Shown: in pieces, positions 22,432 to 34,340 of the stretch
Position numbering within the stretch: position 1 is the first letter of the stretch
Layout of the letters: every line of letters begins with the position of its first letter
NCBI GenBank assembly: GCA_916613615.1
Contig: OU744724.1
Coordinates: forward strand, 43,068,662 to 43,132,661
Direction of reading: 5' to 3'
From: Steromphala cineraria
Lineage: Eukaryota > Mollusca > Gastropoda > Trochida > Trochidae
Length of the DNA: 64,000 bases
The notes under the pieces: model-generated
What the model saw: only the letters and a program-made list of their open reading frames with translations
Told to the model about the DNA's origin: nothing
The model's database searches: none
Position numbers and translations under genes: made by a program

Positions 22432-23349
22432 TGGTTTGTTTAAAGCTGATAAGTTTACCATCACATGGTAATGTTAAGTAGGCCAGCGGCCAAATTCTTT
22501 TAATCCATTTATTTCTGTAAATTTGCAAATCTGATAGGTAGGCAGAGGTTAATATCAGTTTGTTTGTCAATTTATTGTTCGAAAGATTTTGCTAATTGAC
22601 CAAAAATGTATGTTTTCTCTTTAATCAATGTTACTATTGCCATTACAACTTGTATGAATAAGTTGTTTCCCTGTGCCTTGATTGTTGAAATATCCTTAAA
22701 CTTAAACATCCTTGTATAGCAATTTCCTTAATGAATCTTTGTGATAACACTAAAATAGCATTGAAACTATCCACAAGACTTGCCCTATAAATAAGTCTTT
22801 CAAACAAATGTCCGGCTTTTGGACATGAGAAATTTAACAACAATCAAAATATACTGAAAAGCTTTGGATAAGCAACTCAAGGCTTGTTTATCAAATATGC
22901 TTCATGCTTGATCATAAGCAAAAAAATGTATCTGTTTAGAAGAACGAAACTATAAAGTAATGAAAATTGAAAACTGGACAACAAAGCTTGTCAATAACTC
23001 TGTCATTTTATTTTTTTCAAGTCAAATCAGATGTTAGATAAATTTGACGTTTCAAGATGAATACATGAAATGTTTATTGTACGAAATTAATCAACAAAAC
23101 ATGACCATGAAAATCAAAGTCCTTAAAGACACCTATCTTCTGCTTTCATCCGCCATCTTGAATTTTTAGCAATACAAGAAATCAAAGCATCTGTATTACG
23201 CTAAATTGTTAACACAGATATGATACAACTAATTGGCTGATACAAAATGAACATATTTACAAATATTTCATGAAGCTTAAGATCAGTTATGGACAAGAGT
23301 AATGAGTTCAGCTCTGTTGTTCGGCTTCATTTCACAATGTTTTTCTTTT

Positions 23350-23530
23350 TTGATTGATGCGCTCTAGTCTTTGTCAAGTTGTTAAATCTTGAACAACTAT
23401 GATGTTTACCTCAATAACATTTTTGAATTCAATGAGAAATGTTCATGTTATGATCACATTTATGTACAAAAAGAAATTGTGATTTTTATTTCCTCAAGAT
23501 ATACCCTGTTAGGACTATTTCTTTATGTAA
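23350..23530. mobile_element. MITE family B, decayed copy
   Basis: The core TCTTTGTCAAGTTGTTAAATC and the end ATACCCTGTTAGGACTATTTC follow the same order as in the copy at 2821-3040. The left terminus is no longer recognisable. Confidence 0.5.
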
Positions 23531-23610
23531 TGTGTGAAATAAGGCCTAGTATCGGACAGCCAAAACCCTGTCATCTTCCTATGGGAAGCCTAAAACTCCA
23601 GTTTTTAATG

Positions 23611-23779
23611 TGTCAGGTTTATGCCTTGCTGCATGCACTTGAATTTTCTGTGCTTGCTCTACTATGAGAGAAAGCAATAATCCAATCAGAGGTAACTGGA
23701 GGTTGCTACAATTCGCCTGTAGGGACGCTGATATCAGCACAGAAAACTCAAGGGTCAGCAGCAAGGCATAAAACTGACA
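23611..23779. repeat. Fold-back element
   Basis: The left arm TGTCAGGTTTATGCCTTGCT, then CTTGAATTTTCTGTGCT, is mirrored by AGCACAGAAAACTCAAG and AGCAAGGCATAAAACTGACA. Arms of about 44 bp flank an 80-bp centre. Open frames on both strands across it are by-products. Confidence 0.8.
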
Positions 23780-24564
23780 GTTCAGAAACACTTTGCGCAT
23801 GAAAACCTGGTTACTGTTGAGCCTTTTCCTTCATTCTCTCATGTTAAAGAATGGCATCTTATAAAGTTGATTGTACTAAGAATTAGCAGAAAGGCCCAGT
23901 CTGTAGATGGTTGCAAGGGCCTGTACAGATACATTGTGTTGCATTCTGTGTGTAAATACTATTAATTATGGAAAGGGATTGAGTTTGATGTACATAATCA
24001 TGTTATAAGTCTGAGATCAGGAACACAATAGTCTCTGGTCTTGATTCTCTACTGACAACATAATGGTTTTGTCCTCAGGTTTTATAGTGACAGTGTTCCA
24101 TCATTTAGGTCTGGGTCCCGTTGCACAAACACTAAGGTGACCTTTAGTTCCTAAGGTAGCCTTAGTGCAATGTTAAAGGATGGCACTAAGGTTAACCTTA
24201 GTGTTATGATAGTTTTGAATTGTTCAGATTCGAGAACATAACCCTTGCCACAAATCTCATTGAAACCAGTCTAAAACTTCTTACCCGCTATAGCTAAAAA
24301 ACAGTGACAAGTGACAGTTTTGATCAGATTTCAGTGAGATTGATATGAGTAATGGCCTGGAATCCTACAGCTCCCAACAAGGTAATAGGAAGTTTTTGCT
24401 TTGAAAGATTGAAGTTATCCTGTTTGATAAAATATACTGCATAATTTTGTGTCCATAATTTAGAGTGTTTAGATTAAATGAAGCAAAACTTTATGTCAAA
24501 AATCACAAATTTACCTGAAATGTTTTATTTATGTGATCAATCAAATAGCTTATGATCAATCTAG

Positions 24565-24928
24565 TTAAAGGGGCAGTAGCACATTTTTAGGGGGAATATA
24601 AGGTGATGTCAGAAAAAGGAAAATAAATGGTTCCAATTGAAAGGCAATGTATTCAAACTAAATGAAGCAGTAATAATTCAAATATATAACGTAAAGTTTA
24701 ACCATACGATTCCTTTTTCTTACACAAAATGAATTAAAGGTGTTCACAAAAAATGGCCGCCAATGGAGTTTATGTGAATCTTCATACTTTGTCCTCTGAC
24801 TATGGATGATTGACTTGTGTTATGAGCTTTTTAACAATGCCAAAATAATACATTTAACATTAACTCACAATTATCAGTGAAAATTTAAAAATATAAAATT
24901 ATCAAAAAACGTGCTACTGCCCCTTTAA
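24565..24928 (-). mobile_element. MITE family A, full-length copy with TTAA flanks
   Basis: TTAA-AGGGGCAGTAGCAC at the left and CGTGCTACTGCCCCT-TTAA at the right give exact TTAA on both sides, with about 355 bp in between. The inner sequence is the reverse complement of the copies at 3140, 40421 and 47237. No ORF. Confidence 0.9.
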
Positions 24929-26059
24929 AGCTAAGCTACGATTTTATCCTTATTTACCTGATACTACTTGGTATGATTAATGTGGTGGTTTTGACAAAAA
25001 TCGCAATTTCAAAGTTTTTGATAGGCATTGTCACAATGATGCTGGGAAATGTTTTGGGTTGAACTAGTTACTAGAATTGAAAGTATTTGGCTATGCAAGT
25101 GTTATTGTCATCTTAAACTATTTTTCTGAGAGAAGTAATTCAGATTTGTGTTGAAACCTATTTTAGTTCTTTAATTGTGCAATATTATTCTATAGTCTTA
25201 ACCAAAGATCTGGGCCTACTCTTCTCCTTACCTTAATGATTGAGTATCTGATATATATTGTACAAAAATCAACCAGTACTGTATGCATGAACAAAAACTG
25301 AACTTTATTTTGATTGCACGCCGGCATTTGATAAACTATCATGATATTCCAATTTTTAGTGTTAACTTTATTTCCAAATGTTTGGTTTTTCATCCTTTTC
25401 CTTTTCAAGACTGCTAGATACAAAGTTTCTTCAATGAAAGATTTCATCTATATTAAAGTCAAGTTTTGAATTTTTGATAATCATGAGAAAATGTGAAACA
25501 ATGTTTTGTGATTCTTTTTGGTAATAAAAAAAATAAACATTTGGTATTTTGAAGAGTAAAGTATGCAAAACTTTGAATCTTCAGATTAATATCACGGCCA
25601 TAATAATCTTGAAAAGGGTTTTTCTAGGAATGACCAAAATGTTGATATTTTCTTAAAAATTTGTTTGAAGTACACTATAGTCTTGATTTTCAATTACCCT
25701 TTAAATAAAGAGTTGCAATGCAATCTAAGGACAAGGAGTATGAACGTAATTTACTTCACAATTTTTAGAGATAAGTTATTTGTACTAAGTGATCGGATAT
25801 ATGAAATTCAAATTGAATTAATTTCTTAGAAAATATCTATTCCTGTTTGTAGACTCACTGTTCTCAAAAGGGTAAACTCAAGTCAATTTAGAGTATTATG
25901 TCTGCTAGTTGCTGATTAAACTCTAGGCCCACTACACAGGAAATTGAAAATAATAAATAATTTAAAGAATGTACAATATAGATAACAATACCCACTCTCT
26001 ATACACTAGCCTCAAGGACAGACAAGCACCAAGTTTTCCAATTTCCGGCTAGACAGATA

Positions 26060-26258
26060 CCCTTGACCGGGTGACTCTGATTGGTAAAATTTTAGACATG
26101 GAGTTCCAATCTTTGTCTATTTCGACAATCGACTTTCATCAAAAGAAATTTTTGAAACCCTTGACGAAAGGGACTCTTGATTGGTCAAATTCGAAACAGT
26201 GAGTTTAAATCCATGTCTATTTCGACAATCACCTTGCATCAAAAGAAATGTTTGTGGA
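26060..26258 (+). repeat. Direct duplication of about 98 bp
   Basis: CCCTTGAC starts both copies (26060 and 26158). TGTCTATTTCGACAATC and CATCAAAAGAAAT recur in the same order in each. Divergence between the copies is moderate. Nothing suggests coding. Confidence 0.8.
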
Positions 26259-27041
26259 GTCATGTCTAGGGTTTCTGTATGGAAGATGATACTCGTCGTG
26301 TGTTCATTATGAAATATTTGTTGGTAGAGGTTAATGACAAGATTGTATTTAAGGGAATCTTTATCCGTATACAATTAGTAAGAAAGCTTAAAGTTACAGC
26401 AGATGACATTTTGTAAATGACCGCTGACCTTCCTTTAGCATATTGTATTGGGGAGGGGGTATTGCTATCTCTATTGTATATTCTTTTCAATATTGATTAT
26501 TTTCAATTTACTGTGGCTTAATAGACTCGTTCATATCAGAAGCCAAGAATGAGAGCCTAATTTAGCAAAGTTAATGAGGCCTTATATCTTGTCAATGTGA
26601 GATTTCAAGATTGATTTATTTATCCCGTTTGGAACCAAGGATATGGTTTTGTTGTACATAAAAGGAGATATTTTGTTTCTAAGTCATTGTGCTACTCTCA
26701 TCTGTATTGAACTTCATGCGACACATCTGAATGTTGTAAAGTATTTATATGAAATAAAACACTTCCTAAGATGCTTGAGTTGTTTATCCTTATAGAACTA
26801 GACAGTTTGTCTGTGTGAATCCTGTGTACTTCACCATGTCTTGACACAAAGCCTGGAACACACTTGGAGAACAAGGGTAGCATGGCGTGAAATGTTGGGT
26901 ATTGGCTTTCAATACAAGGCAATGGACGAATCAAATGAAAATGTGTCTTGGGTTGCATCAATTATCTCATTTGTGAACTCCAAAAATTACATACATTTCA
27001 GTTAGATATTGGACTTTTTTATAAACATATGATATGTGTAG

Positions 27042-27179
27042 GATCAAAACCAAGCCAGAGGTGTTGTTGATAATGTAAGCCGGCGGCAGAGGGAAATTGG
27101 AAAGGGCCGACAGGCCCGCCCCAATTTCCTGAGGCTGAGAGCTTACATTATCAAACAACACCGAGGGCAGGTTTTGATC
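27042..27179. repeat. Fold-back palindrome, GC-rich centre
   Basis: The arms GATCAAAACC, GGTGTTGTTGATAATGTAAG and GGAAATTGG are mirrored by CCAATTTCC, CTTACATTATCAAACAACACC and GGTTTTGATC; the right arm includes CCGAGGGCAG. The minus-strand open frame at 26967-27293 runs through it and is considered spurious. Confidence 0.85.
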
Positions 27180-27410
27180 TAACTTATGAACCGAGATAAA
27201 ACGTAGTAACAAAATTATTTCAATAATAAGTATAAAAATGGATTCATTGATTTTTACTGGTAGGGAATCGCCATGAGCAAACGGAAAGCACATCCGCGCC
27301 CTGACCGTGCTTTGCGCTCGCTACCCAAGCCGTGAACGTGAAATGCATGCGCTATCTGCCTCGTGAAGTTCACACGATTGTCACTGTGGAAAATACATCA
27401 TTGTTCTCGT

Positions 27411-27485
27411 GGGCCTTTATAGCCGAGTTGTCAAAGGCGCCAGTTTAGTAAGCAAGTGGTGAAGAGTTCGAAACCAGGCATGCGA
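27411..27485 (+). mobile_element. tRNA-like segment, possible SINE head or tRNA-Leu relic
   Basis: TAGCCGAGTTGTCAAAGGCG resembles a tRNA-Leu/Ser D-arm and A box (GGCCGAGTGGT-AAGGCG). GAGTTCGAAACC, 30 bp on, resembles a B box (GGTTCGANTCC). The acceptor stem does not pair (GGGCCTT against the expected 3' strand) and the anticodon arm is not convincing, so this is not a working tRNA gene. A tRNA-derived SINE is likelier. Confidence 0.35.
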
Positions 27486-27596
27486 ACATTTTATTTGTGA
27501 TTTGTCAAAAATGTGATATTTTGTGATGGTATTTATTCGAAGAAGGACTTTGAAACAAAGTATTTCAAAACGTGTATAATCCCAATCAAAATAAAT

Positions 27597-27710
27597 TTCC
27601 GATAAATTCTAGAGTAAGCCCCGGGCTTTCCTAGAGAAAGCCAAGAGCATTCTTCAAGAAAGCCCTGGGCATTCTTGGAGAATGCCCGGCAAAGAGGTTT
27701 ATCCGGTAAA
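27597..27710. repeat. Palindrome cluster with GGGCATTCT/AGAATGCCC hairpin
   Basis: An exact hairpin with 9-bp arms lies at 27667-27687. A second pair, GGGCTTTC and GAAAGCC, sits at 27623-27642, and outer arms TTCCGATAAA / TTTATCCGG bracket both. A TGACGTCAC site follows at 27736. It has the same general design as the other fold-backs in the window. Confidence 0.65.
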
Positions 27711-27818
27711 AGAAGAACCTAATAGAACAATAGAGTGACGTCACAGGAGGTTTATAAGACCCAAAACAGCACAAATAATAAAAGTTAATAAAAATCAGTT
27801 CCTATTCTGAAAATTGTT

Positions 27819-28256
27819 ATTTTCAGCTCATCTGGTCTGTAAGGCCCGATGGGCTTAAGGCATGGCATGGTGTCCGGCGTCCGTCTGTCCGGCGGTAAAC
27901 TTTGTGGAATTTCGACTACTTCTCGAGAACCATAAGGCCTAGAAAGCTGAAACTTGGTTTACAGACTCCTTGGCTAGTGAGGATTATGAATTGTAGCTTT
28001 GGGCGCCCTGTGACCCCTACTAAGGGCCAAACAGGGGCCGCGCCTAAAAAACCTGTGTACAGACTCCTTGACTAGTGAAGATTATAAATTGTAGCTTTGG
28101 TGGCCCTGTGACCCCTAATAAGGGCCACATATGCCACGCCCTAAAAACCTATTTTCATCTTCTTCTCCAGAACCATGAGGTCTAGAAAGCTGAAACTTTG
28201 TGTACAGACTCCTTGACTAGTGAGGATTAAAAATTGTAGCTTTGGTGGCCCTGTGA
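27819..28256 (+). mobile_element. TAGCTCATC-type element, second copy, 3' truncated
   Basis: The head is TTTTCAGCTCATCTGGTCTG with GTCCGGCGTCCGTCTGTCCG. Two to three degenerate units of the intron 8 array follow (ACTCCTTGACTAGTG, CCCTGTGACCCCTA, TTCTTCTCCAG). It stops abruptly at 28256 without the GATGAGCTA tail. Confidence 0.85.
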
Positions 28257-31200
28257 AACATTGGTACAATCGCATAATCACTATCTATCACAAAATCGCA
28301 TTTGCTTTGTGGTCCTCGTGTTGAATGATGGAGAGGGTGATATCACAATTTATGCAGAGTGCTAGGTCGCTATTTGTCATACACAAAAAAAACAATTTCT
28401 TGCTATAATATAATAGAATATTAATGGGTTTACATATATGTAGGTCTTTTATATCACATTAGCAACTATTTTCAGTTTGATGGTAAATCCAACGCTCTCG
28501 AGCTATTATGACAGCGCTGACAGAGCTCTTTTGTAAGGCCCTCTTATAAGAAAGGTTTAGTTTGAGTTGTTTGATATTTACGGACGCTTCTGTTCTTTCC
28601 AATCCTTTCAGGATATCGGTCATAACAATGTTTTATGACTAGTTGGCGGTTTGTAAAATAGATAAGACATGGGCATTATCAATAATAAAGGATGTCTGCC
28701 CTCGTGCCCACGGGCAAAGATCCTATAATATTGATAATGCCCATGGACAATGTCTTATCCATAATATAGCATTCAACTTAACTAAAGGCAATAACTTCCC
28801 AAAGAGTCTATAAGGTAAAGACATATAGGAAGTTAGTTACGAGTTACAATTGTTGCAAAAAAAGGGATAAATTAAAAATAATTACCTATTATATTGACAT
28901 GACCAAACCTGGTGGCGTTTGATTAGAATAGCAAACCGTGACTATTACAAATAGAAAAACATTCAAATGTTTTCATAAAGGGGTAGATAAATTTGCTTTC
29001 GAATTTTATCTCTCATATTTACAAGGTTATCACGAGTGGCATATACTCTATAAACCCCTTTGCATATCACAGGTGTTATAATAACACCATTAACAAATAT
29101 GACAGCAAAAACAAATCTAATGAAAACTTACGTTGCTTTATAGGGGAACATAAACACCTTATATAACATTAACTCCGAGACTTTCATAAATTGAAAACGA
29201 AACCCTTTACCAACAGATCAGACGTGGGTAATTGAGGATGAAAAGCTTAAAGTTATTACCACAAATCCATGGTAAGATAGACAACTAACTTTTAGATACA
29301 ACATCAAAGCGTTTATAGCGTCTTGTGATATTTGGCATCTATCATGCTTGACACTTCAGTTACAGAAAGCCTGCTTTTGTAACTTCATTACAGTTTTGTC
29401 TTTGTCCGGGCTCTGCTTGTCTTTCGGATAGCATACCATGTGTATTTTAGGCGACTTGTATAATGTTTGTAAGACTTGTTTGATACAATGGTTATTGTTT
29501 TAGTGGAAGGTTCTTTGATATATCAGACACCGACAGCTAAAAAGGTGAAGCTTTTGTACACGTGTTAAATTCATTAGGTAATGTGTGAGCCGATCTTAAG
29601 CAGATTCCTTGGTCTACGATAGGTGGTACAATCAGAAAAGTATACTTCTCAAAAGAAGTTAAGGGTATTTTTTCTGCCTGACTTTGGTCTATATATGAAA
29701 AGAAGTAAATTCAATTTCCCAAGCACAAATTCTAGAATGGTTTATATTAATTATTTTTGTGATTGGAGACAATTTCTAAGCATTCAAAACTTCAATTGTA
29801 CAGAAATGAAAATAGTTTTTCGGCTACGAATAATATTTGGCAATTTTGTGAATTCGAATGTACAGAATTGCTCTATCAAAATTACATGTTCAAACCATAC
29901 TTTAATGATGGAAACAGGAAGAAACTTGACATCGTTAGAATTGAAATATATTTTGTATTCAATCTTTAACTTGATTAAGATTTACATTTATTTAGATTGA
30001 TTTTGTAACATACAATGAGTCAAAATACAGTTTTTGTATGATATGTTCATTTAACGATCTACTCTTACAAATTATCATACTTTTCCCCCGTGCTATGACA
30101 TGTTTATTCAATTACTATCATATCAAAATCCTGATGTTGTTAATTCTTTTGCAAAATTCATCTTCCTCACTAAGAGGTAAAGAACTCTTATGTCATAAAT
30201 ATTGACAATATATGTCATGTTATATATGCAAAATATATTGAGTATGTTGACTTTCTCTTATGTTATATTTAAGTATGATGTAATTATGTTCATGTTAAAT
30301 AAACTTTCTGTAACTCTCAAATGTCACACAATCTTTGGAAAAAAATGCATATATACTGTATACATGCATTGTTATATAAGCACTGACTAAAATGCTTCTC
30401 TCCTTTTCATAAGAATCCTATAAGCATATTTAGAAAAGGGTATTAAAATCTTTTAAAATTTCTGTCGAACTTGTGATCTCTTGTATTATTAAATCCTGTT
30501 ATTATTAAATCATGTGTAGTTACTTTTTTTGGTGGAATTTAATTTTTTATAGTCAATATTACATTAATCAACCGTTACATTAGGACAGCTTGTCACCCAT
30601 TACATATTTTTCTTTTGTAGTATTAGCGTCTCAAATACTTATTATAGGTTTCACAAAGAACTTCCTGATAATAAGAAAAAGTTACTTGTTAAAATGGTGA
30701 GAATAGATGTCTTAAATTACAAAAGTGATTTAATTTAAATCTTTAAACCAAAAGTGACTCTTTTGATTTACCCAAATATGGCTTTTCATTCAACATTGTT
30801 CATTTTCAAAGAAGATCGCCCCAGAAATGGTAATATGTGTTGACATCACACTGAAATTCTTGAAATTGTTTTCTAGATACCATAGAACAGGTCCTCCGTG
30901 TTCCAGTATAGTATTCGTTCATCTCTCAAGAATAAAAGGACGTCAAGTTAATTAAAGAAGCACTTGAAAGTGCATAAAGATTAACCATGTCATTCATCAT
31001 CGTACAAGTCTTCATGACGTCATCCGTGACGTCAACACGAGTCTCCAGCAATCTGAAGGGAAACACATTCTCTCTTTACCATATCCAATTTGATTAACAA
31101 CACTGACAATGTGTTGTCTCGTTAAGAAACACGCTCTCTGGAGCTTCCTCTCTAATGCTAGTCAAAACTTTGATTCTAACTTTTTAAATAACTTTAAGTG

Positions 31201-31500
31201 TTTTCCGCTACCAATGTAAAGTTTTGAAAATGATGGAATAAATGTCCAAAAGATCCAGAATTATGTGGATCAAGTTATAAGCGAACAGAATATAGCGAAT
31301 CATCAATTAACAAGTGTTGGTAATAGACGTTCACAGAGCTGTTTTAAAAGATACCAGTTCAAATTAGGAATTCTCGCCGCTCATGGCTGCAATAGTGCCC
31401 AAGCGGGGCTAAACAATAACTCACTCACTCAAGTTAGAATTTTTTTGCGCGTTCGGCTTCGAATCTCGCTAGGGGTTCGCAACTTTTCCTGTAGAAGAGA
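28257..31500. other. Gene-poor AT-rich interval
   Basis: Apart from the palindrome at 28.66 kb I see no coding exon or known repeat. The longest plus-strand frame (29623-30000) is AT-biased, overlaps a second frame and has no recognisable domain. TGACGTCA sites occur at 31.01-31.04 kb. A minus-strand frame at 30926-31052 follows an acceptor-like TTTCCCTTCAG but cannot be tied to any partner exon. Confidence 0.5.
28661..28759. repeat. Fold-back palindrome
   Basis: GATAAGACA, GGGCATTATCAATA and TCTGCCC on the left are mirrored by GGGCA, TATTGATAATGCCC and TGTCTTATC. The centre reads CTGCCCTCGTGCCCACGGGCA. Confidence 0.8.
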
Positions 31501-31535
31501 ACTGTTCTATACGCACTAAGGTTAGGGTGCATTTG

Positions 31536-31730
31536 CTAACCTGAATTCCAGCAAAGTGGCACCAATGGTTCGCTAGTTCCAACCGACATTGGAGGAGTTC
31601 TTGTGGTTGAAATAGCCGCAGTGTTTGAATCGACTTGTGGCTGTTTCTCAGAATTTATAGCTTGTGTATCAGATATATGTGCTGTTATTATCCAGAGATT
31701 TGTCATGATTTGATATGTGACTGCCATCAA
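31536..31730 (-). other. Candidate orphan coding exon, unidentified
   Basis: The frame, read from an ATG near 31727, encodes about 63 residues with a hydrophobic start (YQIMTNLWIITAHI) and a polar Ser/Thr/Pro-rich remainder. Its end coincides with a donor-like CAG-GTTAGC. Balanced codon use sets it apart from neighbouring AT-rich frames. No family is recognised and no second exon in compatible phase was found, so chance remains likely. Confidence 0.2.
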
Positions 31731-32269
31731 GTAATATTACAATTGTACCTGGAAAAGCTGCAGCTTACCTGAGTGAAAGAAAGAAAACAAACATCAGTAA
31801 ATATTGGAGTTTAAATTTGTATGAAGTACTCTAGAGGTGCTAAGTAATATGTAAGTTTAGCAATTACAAGATCAACGTAAAAACAATATGATAAATCTAT
31901 TACACAATAATATGAATGAATCGACGTCAAATATAAAGCTCTTAGACAGGCCAATGCTATCCGGTAACTAATGTTATCATCGCATCAATTGTGGCCAGTT
32001 TGGTTCGTTTAAAAAAGGTTGATTGTTTATTTAATTTTCAAGAACGCATTTCTGTGTGTCGTGTCTGAGGCGATCACGTGACCTCACGAGATGTACAACC
32101 CTGCACGTGCAAAACGTGGAACACGGCTTTGCACGATGAAATTAACAATTCATTGTCCTATTGAAGGTTCTTTGTAGTTGAACGAGTTGTGTAATGTCAA
32201 CGTTGTGAAATCATTGTTAAATATGCTTCACATTTATTCAACCTTGTGGGGGATGTAGCTTGTTATTTT

Positions 32270-32420
32270 ACGAGGTATATCCAGACTTCGTGTAATTGTT
32301 ATATGGTAATTTGTTTCCTTGCTTGGCCAGTTGACTAATAAGTCAAATGTCCCGCGAGGAAACATCAAAGGCTTGAACAATAGGTCATCAGAAAATCATT
32401 ATAAATTAGATGTAATGGCC
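32270..32420 (+). repeat. Block M, copy 1, of the diverged segmental duplication
   Basis: It carries TTACGAGGTAT, TTGACTAATAAGTC and ACATCAAAGGCTTGAACAAT. Corresponding strings occur in the same order near 36.4, 41.4 and 50.6 kb. Similarity is partial, so the duplication is old. No ORF spans it. Confidence 0.55.
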
Positions 32421-33164
32421 GTGTTTTCTTTCTTATCATACAACTTGACACAGCAGGATGTGTACTTTTAACTTCAATCGGAAATCTTGAGAGAGCAAAG
32501 CGTCGTTATTGCATTGTTATATAGAATAATTCACAACGAAATACATTCATATTCCCAAAATGGTTGTATAGACATAACTGATGCCATTGATGATTGTGTG
32601 GTGTTTGATTGAAAATTGTTTTTGTTTTATAAAGTGTGCCAGTCCTTTATACTTTTAGATTTTGATAGACTACTATCAATTAATCTATCTATCAATTATA
32701 TAACATTTAAACAACATCTTTGATTTTATCTAGTAAACTATTTACTATAAAGACCTGACTGAATTGTTTCGGATTAGATGATAAAAAAGTATTTTCAAAG
32801 GTTTTAAAGACAACTGTTATTATAAAAATAATATTATTCCAAGATTTTACTTTTAAATGAAAATTATACATATATCGCCAAACTAATCGTGAATGGGAGA
32901 GGCCTTCCCTCCAAATCTTACATTGTCATGTACTCGAAATTGATATCTCTTGTAGAATTTGAGGATGTCCAATTAACATACGAAAACATCAACTGTATGA
33001 TGTACATCCTTTTAATATAGCAAAATGTACTTTTTATATCGAAATACAGAGCCAAGTTCATAACAATGGCGGTTATCTTATCAAGGGAAGTAGACAACAT
33101 TACTCATTCTACTGGCACATATTCTGTGATCTTTTGATCAAATATTTACAATATAAGCGTTTCG

Positions 33165-33285
33165 TTCAAAGGCGGGGTACACGGGGAGATATCCGTCTCA
33201 AGCTTGGTGTTATGCGACGAACCGAAGGCGAGTTGCATAACACCAAGCGAGAGGCGGATATCTCCCCGTGTACCCCGCCTTTGAA
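33165..33285. repeat. Long near-perfect palindrome with 55-bp arms
   Basis: The left arm starts TTCAAAGGCGGGGTACACGG, passes GGAGATATCCG, CTTGGTGTTATGC, and is mirrored by GCATAACACCAAG, CGGATATCTCC and CCGTGTACCCCGCCTTTGAA. The centre is about 15 bp. It would form a stable cruciform or hairpin. The open frame 33134-33337 exists only because palindromes read alike on both strands. Confidence 0.9.
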
Positions 33286-34254
33286 TGGTATAACGAATTT
33301 ATCTTACCGAATGTTTAACAAAACGCATTTAATATGAAGATAAAGGGTAAGAAATTCGTAAGTCATTTGACTATAGTTTGTTCAAAGCTACATATCAGTT
33401 GATCAAAAGTAACCAGCTTAATCATGTGTTCGAGGTAACATACATTGTACATTTCAAGACGCTCCGTCTGCACGCTTTTTTCATGCTTTTTATGTGCCGG
33501 GGTAAAATGATTTATTCCCCCGCTCAAGAGAGGGATATCAGTATTTATTCAGGGTCACGTGGACCAATCAGAGTTCGAGATTCTTACATGAGGTAGGATA
33601 AAGTGTGTTACCTGCAAGATTGATCAGAGCTATCATAATAAGGTCTTTTGTTTTGCTTTTTCTTGATCTTTAAATTGCAGATATTTCATTCATAGAACCC
33701 TTTTAGTGTCAATAGCACTTTACCTTTTACATATGTTTACCAACGAAGCCAATGTCTTTGAAATGTCGTTTGATGTTGAATCGCTTGGCAACAGTTCTCT
33801 GATTTCGATTATTAAACGTTTGACGCATTGACTATTCCAGTTTTAGAAAATGGTTTCAAATTTTCAAATTATTTTCCCTTTTAAAGTATAATTTTTAATA
33901 AAATTGAGAAAATAATCCGTATACCTTTAACCATTTAAAGCATAACAAACAAATTATTTCAAAGGAATAGCAAAGGCCTTAGATTCGAAAATATAGAATA
34001 TAGAAGATCAAAATCCCATTTATCCAAAAATTGTTAAAATGTTCTGACTTTTTTTCGATTCGTTCTATTTCAAAGACCTTGCCTGTCAAATTATCAATGT
34101 GCAGCTGTGTAACCAAGTTTATTCTCGGTAGACGCATACATTGATCAATTATGTTATTTCTGGTTTATTTTTCTGCCTCTTACTGTACCTAACCTCAGAT
34201 TGTAATTACCCGGATAGCTATTAAATTACTCGGGTTCATAGGAATGTGGTTACC

Positions 34255-34340
34255 AGCATGAAGTACAACTCTGGTTGAAGGTGAGATCAAAAGGACACGA
34301 GACTGCTTAACTGTAGGTCGTCTCATCTCTTACGATCTGC
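34255..34340 (+). repeat. Block C, copy 1 (partial)
   Basis: TTGAAGGTGAGATCAAAAGG followed by ACACGAGAC corresponds to GGAAGGTCAGATCACAAGAA and CATCAGAC at 43.22 kb. The match is short and diverged. Confidence 0.4.

Larger units (their letters stand above)
22043..26050 (+). other. GTF2A1 3' UTR and 3' flank, no further gene seen
   Basis: The 3' UTR starts after TAG at 22042. The first polyadenylation-like hexamer I find is ATTAAA at 22426-22431, but its use is unproven and a longer UTR is possible (a further AATAAA lies near 25530). The rest is AT-rich, with MITE copies at 23.35 and 24.57 kb and a fold-back at 23.61 kb. A short dispersed repeat at 24.11-24.21 kb begins GGGTCCCGTTGCACAAAC and carries repeated CACTAAGG/CCTTAGTG. 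The open frame continuing past the stop (22036-22305) is not supported. Confidence 0.55.

Noticed and set aside
26967..27293. Minus-strand open frame of 108 codons
   Set aside because: It runs through the fold-back at 27042-27179; reading through a palindrome explains its openness, and the product has no recognisable feature.
27411..27485. Functional tRNA-Leu gene
   Set aside because: D-arm and T-arm boxes are suggestive, but the acceptor stem does not pair and no proper anticodon loop forms.
29623..30000. Longest plus-strand open frame in the window (125 codons)
   Set aside because: AT-driven composition (rich in I, F, N, K, Y), an equally open overlapping frame, no splice or promoter context and no recognisable domain.
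31052..31730. Two-exon minus-strand gene joining 31536-31730 to 30926-31052
   Set aside because: The first piece leaves one base at its donor while the open frame of the second needs two; joined as they stand, the frame stops after 13 codons.
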